In this document: piece after piece, positions 53,051 to 62,449 of the stretch | Layout of the letters: the number at the start of each line of letters is the position of its first letter | Position numbering within the stretch: position 1 is the stretch's first letter | From: an uncultured Bacteroidota bacterium | Lineage (GTDB): Bacteria; Bacteroidota; Bacteroidia; Flavobacteriales; Flavobacteriaceae | NCBI GenBank assembly: GCA_902590705.1 | Contig: CACIXU010000001.1 | Coordinates: 92,001 to 156,000 of the forward strand | Direction: 5' to 3' | Length of the DNA: 64,000 bases | Position numbers and translations under genes: made by a program | Notes under the pieces: generated by a model | What the model saw: the letters and a program-made list of their open reading frames with translations, nothing else | Told to the model about the DNA's origin: nothing | Database searches by the model: none

Positions 53051-53353
53051 ATGAGATCACCCAAAAAGAAGTTTGAACCACAAACCATAGGTGAAGTTTT
53101 GGATGATATTGTGGGATCTAAAGCCCTGAAAACTGGTTTAACTAATGCAAAAGTTGTCCAACTATGGTCTAAATTGATGGGAGAGAATATCGAAAGATAT
53201 ACTGATAAAATCGTAGTCAGAAAAAAAACATTAACAATCTCTCTTTCAAGTGCACCTTTGAGAGAGGAGTTAAACTATGGAAAGGAAAAAATAATTAGAA
53301 TGATTAATGAAGAAACAGGTGATAAACTGATTGAAAAAATTATATTTCGCTAA
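53051..53353 (+). CDS. DUF721 (DciA-like) protein
   Basis: 100 residues with [37 protein letters not shown] and [21 protein letters not shown], the DUF721 signature. DUF721 includes DciA, the replicative helicase loader partner in many bacteria, so a replication role beside recF is reasonable. The 3' end overlaps ndk by 14 nt in convergent orientation. Confidence 0.85.
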   Translation: MRSPKKKFEPQTIGEVLDDIVGSKALKTGLTNAKVVQLWSKLMGENIERYTDKIVVRKKTLTISLSSAPLREELNYGKEKIIRMINEETGDKLIEKIIFR

Positions 53354-53768
53354 AAATATCACTTTGTGAAAAATGAAATTGAGTTTCAATAATTGAGTTC
53401 TCATCACTGTCAGAACCATGAACTGCGTTTTCACCCATCGAGTTAGCAAAAAGTTTTCTAATTGTACCTTCAGCAGCTTCTTCAGGATTAGTAGCACCAA
53501 GTAGAGTTCTAAAATCGTCAACGGCATTTTCTTTCTCTAATACCGCTGCCACAATTGGTCCACTTGACATGAAGGCTATTAAGTCATTAAAAAATGGGCG
53601 ATCTTTATGAATAGCATAAAAAATTTCTGCATCTCTTTTTGATAGCTGAGTCATCTTTATGGAAACGATTTTAAAGTCAGAGGCAGTGATTTTATTTAAA
53701 ATTGGGCCAATATAACCCTTTTTAACTGCATCGGGTTTTATCATTATAAAAGTCCGGTTCAAAGCCAT
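53340..53768 (-). CDS. ndk: Nucleoside diphosphate kinase
   Basis: 142 residues from ATG 53768, selected because [14 protein letters not shown] is the family's N-terminus; a longer frame to 53819 is rejected. Phosphotransfer His lies in [12 protein letters not shown]. Balances NTP pools. Confidence 0.95.
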   Translation of the reverse strand: MALNRTFIMIKPDAVKKGYIGPILNKITASDFKIVSIKMTQLSKRDAEIFYAIHKDRPFFNDLIAFMSSGPIVAAVLEKENAVDDFRTLLGATNPEEAAEGTIRKLFANSMGENAVHGSDSDENSIIETQFHFSQSDIFSEI

Positions 53769-53875
53769 TATTAATTTTTGATGTAAAATTAAAAAAAATG
53801 TGATCGCTTGTATTTTCAACTATGTAAAATTCTTAATTCATCGTTAACATAAAATGAACAAGGTCTAAAATTTGG

Positions 53876-53883
53876 TATATTTG
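53876..53883 (+). promoter_or_regulatory. Candidate -7 element TATATTTG before nrnA-like gene
   Basis: TAnnTTTG match ending 5 nt before the ATG at 53889, the same octamer and nearly the same spacing as before recF and fur. Confidence 0.4.
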
Positions 53884-53888
53884 AGCTG

Positions 53889-54890
53889 ATGAAAAAAAAA
53901 CTAATTTTAGCGTTCAATGAACTATTAAGCAGTACCAAAAAAATTATTATAATACCCCACAAAAATCCAGATGGTGACGCTATTGGAAGTACATTATCAC
54001 TTAATTTTTTCTTAAATAAAATTGGCCACAAATCAAAAATTATATCTCCCAATCATTACCCTGATTTTTTAAAATGGATGCCTGGACAAGAAAAAATAAT
54101 AAAGTTTTCAGATGAAGAAAAAAAATCAAAAACACTAATTCAATCTGCTGATTTAATTTTTACTTTAGACTTCAATAATCTATCTAGAATAGATGAATTA
54201 GAACCTTTTGTCAGAAATAGTAAAGCTATCAAAATCATGATAGATCATCACGAAAATCCTGATAATTACGCTCAAATCACCTATTCAGATTCATCAATCG
54301 GATCAACGTGTGAAATGATTTTTGACCTGATTTATCAGTTAAATAAAGATCAAATTGATGAAAAAATAGCAACTTGTTTATACACCGGAATAATGACCGA
54401 CTCTGGGTCATTTAGATTCCCCTCTACTACTGCAAAAACTCACCAGGTTATTTCAAAGCTGATTGAAAAAGGTGCTAAACACAGTGAAATTCATCAACAT
54501 ATTTATGACAGTTATACTTTTAATCGAATGCAACTTTTAGGAACTGCTCTCAACAACCTAAAAAAAATCGATTCATTACCGGTTGTTTATATGACGCTTT
54601 CTCAAGAGGAGCTTAATCAAAATAAATTTAAAAAGGGGGATACTGAAGGATTTGTGAATTACGGTTTAAATTTAAAAGGTGTTTTATTTGCAATAATTAT
54701 GATAGAAAATGAACAAGACAAAATCATCAAAATGTCTTTCAGATCCAAAGGGGGATTTGATGTTAATAAGTTTGCAAAAATATACTTTAACGGAGGAGGG
54801 CACGTGAATGCAGCCGGAGGTATTTCGAGGTTATCATTAAAAGAAACTGAATCTAAATTACTATCTGTATTGAAAAAAATAAAGATATAG
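53889..54890 (+). CDS. DHH-family phosphoesterase (NrnA-like oligoribonuclease/pAp phosphatase)
   Basis: 333 residues. HKNPDGDAIGS, TLDFNN, IDHHENPD (DHH) and the DHHA1 end FNGGGHVNAAGG with metal-binding residues intact. NrnA-type enzymes degrade short RNA and dephosphorylate pAp. 4 nt before gldI. Confidence 0.9.
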   Translation: MKKKLILAFNELLSSTKKIIIIPHKNPDGDAIGSTLSLNFFLNKIGHKSKIISPNHYPDFLKWMPGQEKIIKFSDEEKKSKTLIQSADLIFTLDFNNLSRIDELEPFVRNSKAIKIMIDHHENPDNYAQITYSDSSIGSTCEMIFDLIYQLNKDQIDEKIATCLYTGIMTDSGSFRFPSTTAKTHQVISKLIEKGAKHSEIHQHIYDSYTFNRMQLLGTALNNLKKIDSLPVVYMTLSQEELNQNKFKKGDTEGFVNYGLNLKGVLFAIIMIENEQDKIIKMSFRSKGGFDVNKFAKIYFNGGGHVNAAGGISRLSLKETESKLLSVLKKIKI

Positions 54891-54894
54891 CTTA

Positions 54895-55434
54895 ATGCAT
54901 AAGATTATTTTAATATTATTTTTCGTATCCATGTCATCTGCTTGTGGAGAGTCAGATCCGAGAAGACCTATTAATAAACAAAAGCTGATTTTCCTTAAAG
55001 AGTCGGCAAAGCGAAACAAAAGTAAAATCAATATTGAACAGAATCTCTTTAATAAAGTGATCATGAAGGAAACAACTCTAAAGTTTAATTCTAGTCCACT
55101 TGGGTTTTGGTATGCTTTCAAAAAAAAAGGTAAAATTCCTGCCAAAAAACCAATCAAAGGAGATCGAGTTACCTTTAGATACCGAATTGAAGATCTTAAT
55201 CAAAACTTACTATACGACGAGGACCAATTAGGTATTGTTTCATTCCATGTTGATCAGGAAGATTTAATTCCTGCCTTAAGAGAGGGAGTGAAATATATGA
55301 CTGGAGGCGATGTTGCCGTATTTCTTTTTCCTTCCTACCTTTGTTTTGGTTATCTTGGAGACGGTGAAAAAATTGGAATCAATCAACCTCTCAGATTTAC
55401 TATTGAAATGCTAAAAATCGAAAAAAATAAATAA
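54895..55434 (+). CDS. gldI: Gliding-motility lipoprotein GldI, FKBP-type prolyl isomerase
   Basis: 179 residues. Lipoprotein signal [11 protein letters not shown], then a conserved linker ([15 protein letters not shown]) and an FKBP domain (ITGGDV-like segment [23 protein letters not shown]). GldI is required for gliding in flavobacteria and may fold motility or secretion proteins in the envelope. It sits 1 nt before the cyclophilin-FKBP gene. Confidence 0.87.
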   Translation: MHKIILILFFVSMSSACGESDPRRPINKQKLIFLKESAKRNKSKINIEQNLFNKVIMKETTLKFNSSPLGFWYAFKKKGKIPAKKPIKGDRVTFRYRIEDLNQNLLYDEDQLGIVSFHVDQEDLIPALREGVKYMTGGDVAVFLFPSYLCFGYLGDGEKIGINQPLRFTIEMLKIEKNK

Positions 55435-55435
55435 A

Positions 55436-56518
55436 ATGAAAAAAATCACAATCTATATTCTGCTCTTATTGGCTGTAATTTTTGGCTGTTCAGATAAAAA
55501 TGCATCTCTAGATGATGGGTTATATGCAAATTTACAAACCAGTAAAGGAGAAATTATTTTACAATTAGAAATAGAAAAAACACCAGTAACTGTAGCTAAT
55601 TTTGTATCACTTGCTGAAGGAAAAAATGAAAAAGTGTCAGATGAATTTAGTGGTAAAAAATATTATGATGGGTTAATTTTTCATAGGGTAATAGATGATT
55701 TCATGATTCAGGGAGGAGATCCAACAGGAACTGGCTCAGGTGGCCCAGGTTATCAATTTGCTGATGAGTTTACTGATCTTTCACATAGTGGCCCTGGAAT
55801 ACTTTCAATGGCAAATGCTGGACCTGGTACTAATGGTAGTCAGTTTTTCATAACACACAAAGAAACCCCATGGCTTGATGGAAAACATACTGTTTTTGGC
55901 AAGGTAATTGAAGGTCAAGTAGTTGTTGATAGTATTGCTCAAAACGATACAATTTTTAAAGTCAATATTATTCGAATAGGAAGCAAAGCCAAAAAATTTG
56001 ATGCTACAAAAATCTTCTCAAATCATTTTGAAGAAATAGAAAATTTAGCTAAAAAAGCTGCTGAAAAAACCGCAATAATTATTAAAGAAACACTCGAAAG
56101 ATTTCAAAATCATAGAGCTCAAGCTACAAAAACAGATTCGGGATTAAGCTATTTCATTTCTGAAAAGGGAGATGGACCAAATGTTACCAATACTAATATA
56201 ACTAACGTAAATTATTCTGTCTATTTTGAAGATGGCGTGCTTTTAGATACGAGTGTGTTGAATATTGCAGAATCTTATGAAAGAGTTGATCCAAATAGAC
56301 TAGCTGCTGACGCATATAAGCCAATTACTGCTGATGTTAACAAAGAAGCAGCTATGATAGAAGGTTTTAAAGAAGGGGTCAGACTATTAAAAGTTGGTGA
56401 CAAAGCGACGCTTTTTTTACCCTATAATCTAGCCTATGGAGTAGAAGGCAACCGAATGATCCCAGCACGCTCAAATCTAATATTTGAAATTGAAGTTGTT
56501 TCTCTTGTGGAACAATGA
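55436..56518 (+). CDS. Cyclophilin-FKBP fusion prolyl isomerase, lipoprotein
   Basis: 360 residues. Lipoprotein signal [11 protein letters not shown]; an N-terminal cyclophilin domain ([44 protein letters not shown]); a charged helical linker (about 190-225); and a C-terminal FKBP domain ([39 protein letters not shown]). Two unrelated prolyl isomerase folds in one chain, next to gldI, point to a dedicated envelope folding unit. Confidence 0.92.
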   Translation: MKKITIYILLLLAVIFGCSDKNASLDDGLYANLQTSKGEIILQLEIEKTPVTVANFVSLAEGKNEKVSDEFSGKKYYDGLIFHRVIDDFMIQGGDPTGTGSGGPGYQFADEFTDLSHSGPGILSMANAGPGTNGSQFFITHKETPWLDGKHTVFGKVIEGQVVVDSIAQNDTIFKVNIIRIGSKAKKFDATKIFSNHFEEIENLAKKAAEKTAIIIKETLERFQNHRAQATKTDSGLSYFISEKGDGPNVTNTNITNVNYSVYFEDGVLLDTSVLNIAESYERVDPNRLAADAYKPITADVNKEAAMIEGFKEGVRLLKVGDKATLFLPYNLAYGVEGNRMIPARSNLIFEIEVVSLVEQ

Positions 56519-56548
56519 AAATAATTCCCAGATTATGGGAAAGAGAAA

Positions 56549-57607
56549 ATGCTAAAAAATTCAAAATTAACTATATGGATTTCAGCAATTCCCTTGTTAT
56601 TTATTGTTAAATTTGCAAGGGAAAATCCTTATTTTACTGAAGCATATTACAGTCAATTATTCTACCCATGGGTGTTTGAAATTCACCGGTTTTTTTTTAA
56701 TAAATTTCCTTTTTCATTTGGCGATATACTATACTTAACTTTTGCCATATTGTTAATTAATCGGGTCATAAAAAAGAGTTATTATTGGTGTTTAAGACCC
56801 TGGTCATTTTTTAATGATTTGGGAGTAGTTTTGATTCTTTTCTTGTGGATTTTTCATTTGAGTTGGGGCTTAAATTATCACAGATTAGCATTAAGTGAAC
56901 AACTTGGTATATCTACTGATTATGATCTAGAGGAACTTACAGCAGGAATAAAAGAGTTAATCGTAAATGTCAATCAATTACAGAAAGAATTAGTTAAGGT
57001 TGACAGTCTTCCCGTGATCCCAAATAATTCAAAATCCTTTTTTTTAAAGTCAACCTCTGTATATCATCCAACAAACCCAAGTCTAACATTTGAATTATTG
57101 GATGTAAAACAATCTTTATTTAGTATTCCTCTTAGTTACATGGGTTATGCAGGATATTTAAATCCTTTTACTCTTGAATCGCAAATTAATTCGAAAATAC
57201 CAACACTTAATTTAGTCACTACCACACTTCATGAAACTGCTCATCAAATGGGCTATGCATCTGAAAAAGAAGCTAATTTTATAGCTTATCAATCTGCCAT
57301 AAAAAATGATGATCCTTATGTTCGTTATGCAGGATATAGCTTTGCACTCAGATACTTTTTTTCAGAACTTAATGCTATTGATCAATCTAGAGCAAATCAT
57401 TTAGCAAATAAAATTAACTCTGGCGTTATAAAAAATTATAAGGAAACATCTGATTTTTGGAAAAAATATGAAAATCCTTTTGAGGTGATATTCGAAAAAA
57501 TCTATGATACTTTTTTAAAAGCTAATGGAGAACCAAGCGGTTTAAAAAGTTATAATGAAATGGTAGGATTAGTGATTAACTATCATAAAAATATTGAGAA
57601 ATTTTAG
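56549..57607 (+). CDS. DUF3810 membrane protein with HExxH motif
   Basis: 352 residues with three N-terminal hydrophobic segments. DUF3810 features: RFFFNKFPFSFGDILY, LSWGLNYHRL and LVTTTLHETAHQMGYASEKEANFIAY, a HExxH plus downstream Glu arrangement of zinc metallopeptidases. Proteolytic activity is unproven for the family. Confidence 0.88.
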   Translation: MLKNSKLTIWISAIPLLFIVKFARENPYFTEAYYSQLFYPWVFEIHRFFFNKFPFSFGDILYLTFAILLINRVIKKSYYWCLRPWSFFNDLGVVLILFLWIFHLSWGLNYHRLALSEQLGISTDYDLEELTAGIKELIVNVNQLQKELVKVDSLPVIPNNSKSFFLKSTSVYHPTNPSLTFELLDVKQSLFSIPLSYMGYAGYLNPFTLESQINSKIPTLNLVTTTLHETAHQMGYASEKEANFIAYQSAIKNDDPYVRYAGYSFALRYFFSELNAIDQSRANHLANKINSGVIKNYKETSDFWKKYENPFEVIFEKIYDTFLKANGEPSGLKSYNEMVGLVINYHKNIEKF

Positions 57608-57653
57608 ACAAAACTATTACACTAAACCCAGTATCTTTGGAAAAACTTCTTAA

Positions 57654-58424
57654 TTGAAATACATAAGCAGCAGTAGTAATAAAATTATCAAACGTTTGAC
57701 TGTTCTTCAATCCAAGTCAAGAGAACGGAAAAAACAACAATGCTTTGTTATAGAAGGAAAACGAGAATTATCTCGAGCACTGGAAATGGGCTATTCTTTG
57801 GAAACTATTTTCTTCCGGGAGAACACTGGTATTGAATTAATTGATAAAGGCTTTGATGCTTGTTATGAAGTTTCTGCGAAACTCTTTGATAGAATAAGTA
57901 TACGATCTGGATCTGAGAAGGTTTTAGCAATTGTAAAAACAATTAATCATGATTTGGAAAACTTAGATGTAAATCTAGAAAGTAAAATTTTGGTACTGGA
58001 ATCACCCGAAAAACCGGGAAATATTGGTCCCTTGTTAAGAACCGCTGCTGCTGCAGGAATGGATGCAGTAATCATAGCTAATCCAAAAACTGATCTTTAT
58101 CATCCCCATATTATTAGAAATAGCCTGGGAGGAGTGTTTTCTATTCCAGTAGCCATGGAAACCTCTTGTAATGTAATTTCCTTTTTAAAAAAAAATAACT
58201 TTAATATAATAGTTGCCGCTTTAATAAATAAGGCTAAACACTATAAAAGGGTGAAATATGAAAAGCCTTTTGCATTAGTTTTTGGCACTGAGGAAAAAGG
58301 TTTGAGCAATATTTGGATCAAAAAAGCTAATCAAGTAGTACAAATTCCTGTTAAATTTCCAATCGACTCTCTAAATTTATCTGTTTCAGCAGGGGTTTTG
58401 ATATATCATTGCATAGAATATTGA
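57654..58424 (+). CDS. TrmH/SpoU-family RNA methyltransferase
   Basis: 256 residues from TTG 57654. An N-terminal substrate-binding domain (SKSRERKKQQCFVIEGKRE) and the SPOUT knot: PEKPGNIGPLLRTAAAAG, LVFGTEEKGLS and IPIDSLNLSVSAGVLIYH-type ending. It 2'-O-methylates rRNA or tRNA; target unknown. A TATCTTTG element lies at 57632-57639, 14 nt before the start. Confidence 0.9.
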   Translation: MKYISSSSNKIIKRLTVLQSKSRERKKQQCFVIEGKRELSRALEMGYSLETIFFRENTGIELIDKGFDACYEVSAKLFDRISIRSGSEKVLAIVKTINHDLENLDVNLESKILVLESPEKPGNIGPLLRTAAAAGMDAVIIANPKTDLYHPHIIRNSLGGVFSIPVAMETSCNVISFLKKNNFNIIVAALINKAKHYKRVKYEKPFALVFGTEEKGLSNIWIKKANQVVQIPVKFPIDSLNLSVSAGVLIYHCIEY

Positions 58425-58425
58425 T

Positions 58426-58456
58426 TTTGAGGAATTAAAAGTTTCCTGTACCTTTA
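58426..58456 (+). promoter_or_regulatory. Promoter of rsh: TTTG-N19-TACCTTTA
   Basis: TTTG at 58426-58429 and TACCTTTA at 58449-58456 are 19 nt apart, the spacing known for Bacteroidota sigma-ABfr promoters (TTTG / TAnnTTTG). The start codon at 58459 lies 2 nt after the -7 box. Confidence 0.55.
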
Positions 58457-58458
58457 TT

Positions 58459-60669
58459 ATGCCTATGATTGTAAGTGATGAAATAGAGAACAAGCAGATA
58501 GCAAAACAGTATAAAGAACTTTTGCAAATCAGTTATCAAAGGCTTTCAGCAGAAGATAAAAAATTAATTCGCTCTGCATTTGATACCGCTGTTCATGCAC
58601 ACAGAAATCAGAGAAGAAAAACAGGAGAACCTTATATCCATCACCCCATTAATGTTGCTAAAATTGTGGCACATGAAATAGGTTTGGATGCAACCTCAAT
58701 TGCTTCGGCTTTACTGCATGATGTATTGGAGGATACCGATTTTAAACCTATAGAGTTAGTGAAACTTTTCGGAAAGGGTGTTGCCAAAATTGTTGAAGGT
58801 CTTACTAAAATATCTAAGTTAAGTAAAGAAAGTGATATATCTCTTCAAGCTGAGAACTTCAAAAAACTACTTCTCACTCTAAATGACGATATAAGAGTAA
58901 TAATCATCAAGATTGCTGACAGACTTCACAATATGCAAACCCTAGATGCAATGCCTGAGGATAAACAGCTTAAAATATCTTCTGAGACACTTTATATTTA
59001 TGCTCCACTAGCACATAGGATAGGTTTGTACAACATTAAAACTGAATTAGAAGACTTGAGTTTTAAATATACTGAACCAATTCGATTTAGATCAATTAAA
59101 AACAAGATTGAGGAAAGTAAGGAAGAACAAAGTTCATACATTAAATCTTTTTCAAAAATCATAAAAAATGCTTTAGCTGAAGAATCTTTAGATTACACAA
59201 TTAAAGGAAGAAGTAAGTCTATTTTTTCGATAAACAGAAAAATGATTAGGCAAAATATTCCTTTTGAAAAAGTTTTTGACAAATTTGCTATTCGTGTGAT
59301 TTATAGAAGTACTCACCGGAATGAAAAGTTTTTGGCTTGGAAAATTTATTCAATAGTTACCGACCATTTTGTGCCTAATCCAACTCGATTAAGAGACTGG
59401 ATTACTTCTCCCAAATCAAATGGATATGAAGCTTTACATATAACAGTTATGGGGCCAGATAATAAGTGGGTAGAGGTACAAATTAGATCAGAAAGAATGA
59501 ATGAAATTGCTGAGAAAGGCTATGCTGCGCATTATAAATATAAGCACGGAGGTCAAAAAGATATCGGTATTGAATCCTGGTTAGACAAGCTTCAGGAAGT
59601 ATTGGAAAATAATGCAGAAAATCCAGTTGATTTTGTTGAAAACTTTAAATTAAACTTATACGCAAAGGAAATTTTTGTTTTTACTCCTACGGGAGATATT
59701 AAGTCATTACCAAAAGGAGCTACAGCATTAGATTTTGCCTTTAATATACATACCGAAATCGGAATGAAAACGAGAGGTGCAAGAGTAAATGGAAAATTAG
59801 TTCCATTAAGTAGAACCTTAAAAAGTGGTGAACATGTTGAAATTATAACCTCCGAAAATATTAAGCCTACAGCCAACTGGTTAGATTTTGTTAAGACTTC
59901 TAGAGCTAAATCTAAAATTAAATCTTCACTAAATGAGGAAAAGAAGAGAATTGCTGATGATGGAAAAGAGTCACTCAGAAGAAAACTTAAACATCTAAAG
60001 ATTAAACTTAATGACAAAACTACCGCTTATTTGTTAAGATATTTTAATCTAAACAGTAGTCTAGATTTATTTTACCGTGTAGGACTTGGAACAATTGATA
60101 ATAAACAGCTAAAAGCTTTTTACAGTGAGTATAATGGTACCTTCCTTAATTTTTTCAAGAAACGGATTACTAGAAAAAACTTAGATGTTAAAAAGATTGA
60201 TAAAGAAGAAATTACAGAACGTTTTGACACATTAGTCTTTGGAAAAGAAAAAGAAACTTTAAAGCATAGCTTGGCATCCTGTTGTAATCCGATACCGGGA
60301 GACCCTGTATTTGGTTATATAACCGTAAATGATGGGGTTAAAGTACATAAAAAAGAATGTTCCAATGCTTTGTCTTTACAGTCAAATTTTGCATATCGTA
60401 TAATATCATCCAAATGGATCGACTCCTCATCTAACGAATATAAGGCGTTATTAAAATTATCTGGAATAGATAATATGGGAATTGTAAGTGATGTTACTCA
60501 ATTAATTTCTAACGAAATGAATGTGAATATTGATAAAATAAGATTTGACAGTGACGATGGAATTTTTACAGGATTAATTAGTGTCAGAGTAAAAAATCAA
60601 ACAATACTTAATCGCCTAGCCTCCAAACTTCTTAGGCTGAAAGGTATCGATAAAGTTCTCAGAGAATAA
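58459..60669 (+). CDS. RelA/SpoT-type bifunctional (p)ppGpp synthetase/hydrolase
   Basis: 736 residues: HD hydrolase domain ([39 protein letters not shown]), synthetase domain ([48 protein letters not shown]), TGS domain ([24 protein letters not shown]) and C-terminal ACT domain. Both catalytic domains look intact, so it can make and degrade the stringent-response alarmone. Confidence 0.95.
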   Translation: MPMIVSDEIENKQIAKQYKELLQISYQRLSAEDKKLIRSAFDTAVHAHRNQRRKTGEPYIHHPINVAKIVAHEIGLDATSIASALLHDVLEDTDFKPIELVKLFGKGVAKIVEGLTKISKLSKESDISLQAENFKKLLLTLNDDIRVIIIKIADRLHNMQTLDAMPEDKQLKISSETLYIYAPLAHRIGLYNIKTELEDLSFKYTEPIRFRSIKNKIEESKEEQSSYIKSFSKIIKNALAEESLDYTIKGRSKSIFSINRKMIRQNIPFEKVFDKFAIRVIYRSTHRNEKFLAWKIYSIVTDHFVPNPTRLRDWITSPKSNGYEALHITVMGPDNKWVEVQIRSERMNEIAEKGYAAHYKYKHGGQKDIGIESWLDKLQEVLENNAENPVDFVENFKLNLYAKEIFVFTPTGDIKSLPKGATALDFAFNIHTEIGMKTRGARVNGKLVPLSRTLKSGEHVEIITSENIKPTANWLDFVKTSRAKSKIKSSLNEEKKRIADDGKESLRRKLKHLKIKLNDKTTAYLLRYFNLNSSLDLFYRVGLGTIDNKQLKAFYSEYNGTFLNFFKKRITRKNLDVKKIDKEEITERFDTLVFGKEKETLKHSLASCCNPIPGDPVFGYITVNDGVKVHKKECSNALSLQSNFAYRIISSKWIDSSSNEYKALLKLSGIDNMGIVSDVTQLISNEMNVNIDKIRFDSDDGIFTGLISVRVKNQTILNRLASKLLRLKGIDKVLRE

Positions 60670-60678
60670 TTTAAAACT

Positions 60679-60686
60679 TATATTTG
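60679..60686 (+). promoter_or_regulatory. Candidate -7 element TATATTTG before fur-like gene
   Basis: TAnnTTTG match in the rsh-fur gap, ending 5 nt before ATG 60692. Confidence 0.4.
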
Positions 60687-60691
60687 TTGAA

Positions 60692-61147
60692 ATGGATATT
60701 AACAAATCAAATCAAGAAATTGTAAAAGAAGTTTTCGTTAAATTCTTAAACAAGCATTCGCATAGAAAAACTCCTGAGCGTTTTGCTATTCTTTACGAAA
60801 TATACGACAGTGATGAACACTTTGATATAGAGTCTCTATACATTACAATGAAGAATAAAAATTACAGGGTAAGTAGAGCCACTTTATACAACACTATTGA
60901 ATTGCTCTTAGAGTGTCATTTGGTTAGGAAACATCAGTTTGGTAAAAATCAAGCTCAATACGAAAAATCTTATTTTGACCGCCAACATGATCATATAATT
61001 TTAACAGATTCAGGAGAGGTAAAAGAATTTTGTGATCCAAGAATAGAAAATATTAAAAAAACAATTGAGGAAATTTTCGATATAGAAATCCATAACCATT
61101 CTTTATATTTCTATGGCACGAAAAAGAACAGCAAATCTGTAATTTAA
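60692..61147 (+). CDS. Fur-family metal-dependent repressor
   Basis: 151 residues: winged helix ([30 protein letters not shown]) and metal-binding domain ([35 protein letters not shown]). It lacks the CxxC zinc pairs of many Fur proteins. Could be Fur, PerR or Zur; iron is most likely by family frequency. The stop directly abuts purA. Confidence 0.88.
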   Translation: MDINKSNQEIVKEVFVKFLNKHSHRKTPERFAILYEIYDSDEHFDIESLYITMKNKNYRVSRATLYNTIELLLECHLVRKHQFGKNQAQYEKSYFDRQHDHIILTDSGEVKEFCDPRIENIKKTIEEIFDIEIHNHSLYFYGTKKNSKSVI

Positions 61148-62419
61148 ATGTCTGTAAACTTATTGTTAGGCCTCCAGTGGGGAGACGAGGGTAAAGGTAA
61201 AATAGTAGATGTATTAACTAAATCGTACGATATCATCGCTCGTTTCCAGGGTGGGCCTAATGCTGGTCATACTTTAGAATTTGAGGGAATTAAACATGTA
61301 CTTCATACAATCCCCTCAGGTATTTTCCATCCTAAAGCAATTAATTTAATCGGAAATGGTGTGGTGATTGATCCCGTGATTTTCAAAAAAGAACTTGAAA
61401 ACCTTACCCCTTACAGCATTGATTTTACCTCAAAACTGCTAATCTCTAAAAAAGCTCATTTGATTTTACCAACGCACCGTTTGCTAGACGCTGCTTCAGA
61501 GGCCTCCAAAGGGAAAGCAAAAATTGGATCCACTCTTAAGGGAATTGGGCCAACATATATGGATAAAACTGGTAGAAATGGTATGCGAGTTGGTGATATT
61601 TTTACCAAAACATGGAAAAAACGTTACAAGTCCTTAGTGCAAAAACACTTAAGAATGCTTGAATATCACGATTCTGCTCTAGAATTTGACATTAATGAAT
61701 TAGAAAGTATATTTTTCGAAGCTCTAAATACATTGAAAAAGTGTAAAGTTGTTGACAGTGAAAACTATTTATACAAAGCACAAGAGGCTGGTAAAAAGAT
61801 TTTGGCTGAGGGAGCGCAAGGGTCCCTTTTAGATATTGATTTTGGAACATACCCATTTGTTACTTCTTCTACTACGACCGCAGCCGGAGCTTGTACTGGT
61901 TTAGGAATAGCTCCAAATAAAATAAAAGAAGTTTTTGGGATTTTTAAAGCTTATACTACTCGTGTTGGAAGTGGCCCATTCCCGACAGAACTATTTGATG
62001 AAACAGGAAAACAAATAGCAAAAGTTGGACACGAATTTGGAGCAACTACTGGAAGGGCGAGAAGGGTTGGGTGGATTGACCTAGTATCGCTTAAATACGC
62101 TATTAGAATTAATGGTGTTACACAACTTATAATGATGAAGGGTGATGTTCTCACAGGTATTAAAACCATCAAAGTTTGTACTCACTATAAAATCCAAAAA
62201 AAAGTTATCGATTACTTTCCATTTGATATTCAATCAGAAAGTGTTACGCCACAGTATGTTGATATTCCAGGATGGGAGGAAGATCTTTCCGGAATTGAAG
62301 AAATTAATGAGCTCCCAAAAAAATTTTCTGACTATATCGACTTTCTTGAAAAAGAACTTCAAACCCCAATCAAAATCGTTTCTGTGGGTCCAGATAGAAA
62401 ACAAACTATTTTCAGGTAG
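61148..62419 (+). CDS. purA: Adenylosuccinate synthetase
   Basis: 423 residues. LGLQWGDEGKGKIVDVL, GGPNAGHTLEF, GSTLKGIGPTYMDK, AEGAQGSLLDIDFGTYPFVTSS and GATTGRARRVGW of PurA. Makes adenylosuccinate from IMP and aspartate with GTP. Immediately follows the fur-like gene. Confidence 0.97.
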   Translation: MSVNLLLGLQWGDEGKGKIVDVLTKSYDIIARFQGGPNAGHTLEFEGIKHVLHTIPSGIFHPKAINLIGNGVVIDPVIFKKELENLTPYSIDFTSKLLISKKAHLILPTHRLLDAASEASKGKAKIGSTLKGIGPTYMDKTGRNGMRVGDIFTKTWKKRYKSLVQKHLRMLEYHDSALEFDINELESIFFEALNTLKKCKVVDSENYLYKAQEAGKKILAEGAQGSLLDIDFGTYPFVTSSTTTAAGACTGLGIAPNKIKEVFGIFKAYTTRVGSGPFPTELFDETGKQIAKVGHEFGATTGRARRVGWIDLVSLKYAIRINGVTQLIMMKGDVLTGIKTIKVCTHYKIQKKVIDYFPFDIQSESVTPQYVDIPGWEEDLSGIEEINELPKKFSDYIDFLEKELQTPIKIVSVGPDRKQTIFR

Positions 62420-62449
62420 ATTTAAATTTAGCCTTAGAAAGCATTTAGT

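Noticed and set aside
40129-54830. Possible parS sites near parAB
   Set aside because: No sequence close to the 16-bp TGTTnCACGTGnAACA-type palindrome was seen; the CACGTG near 54801 lies inside the DHH gene and lacks the flanking half sites.
57654-58424. Later ATG as start of the TrmH-type gene
   Set aside because: Moving to an internal ATG would delete the N-terminal substrate-binding part; TTG 57654 gives the full-length family member.
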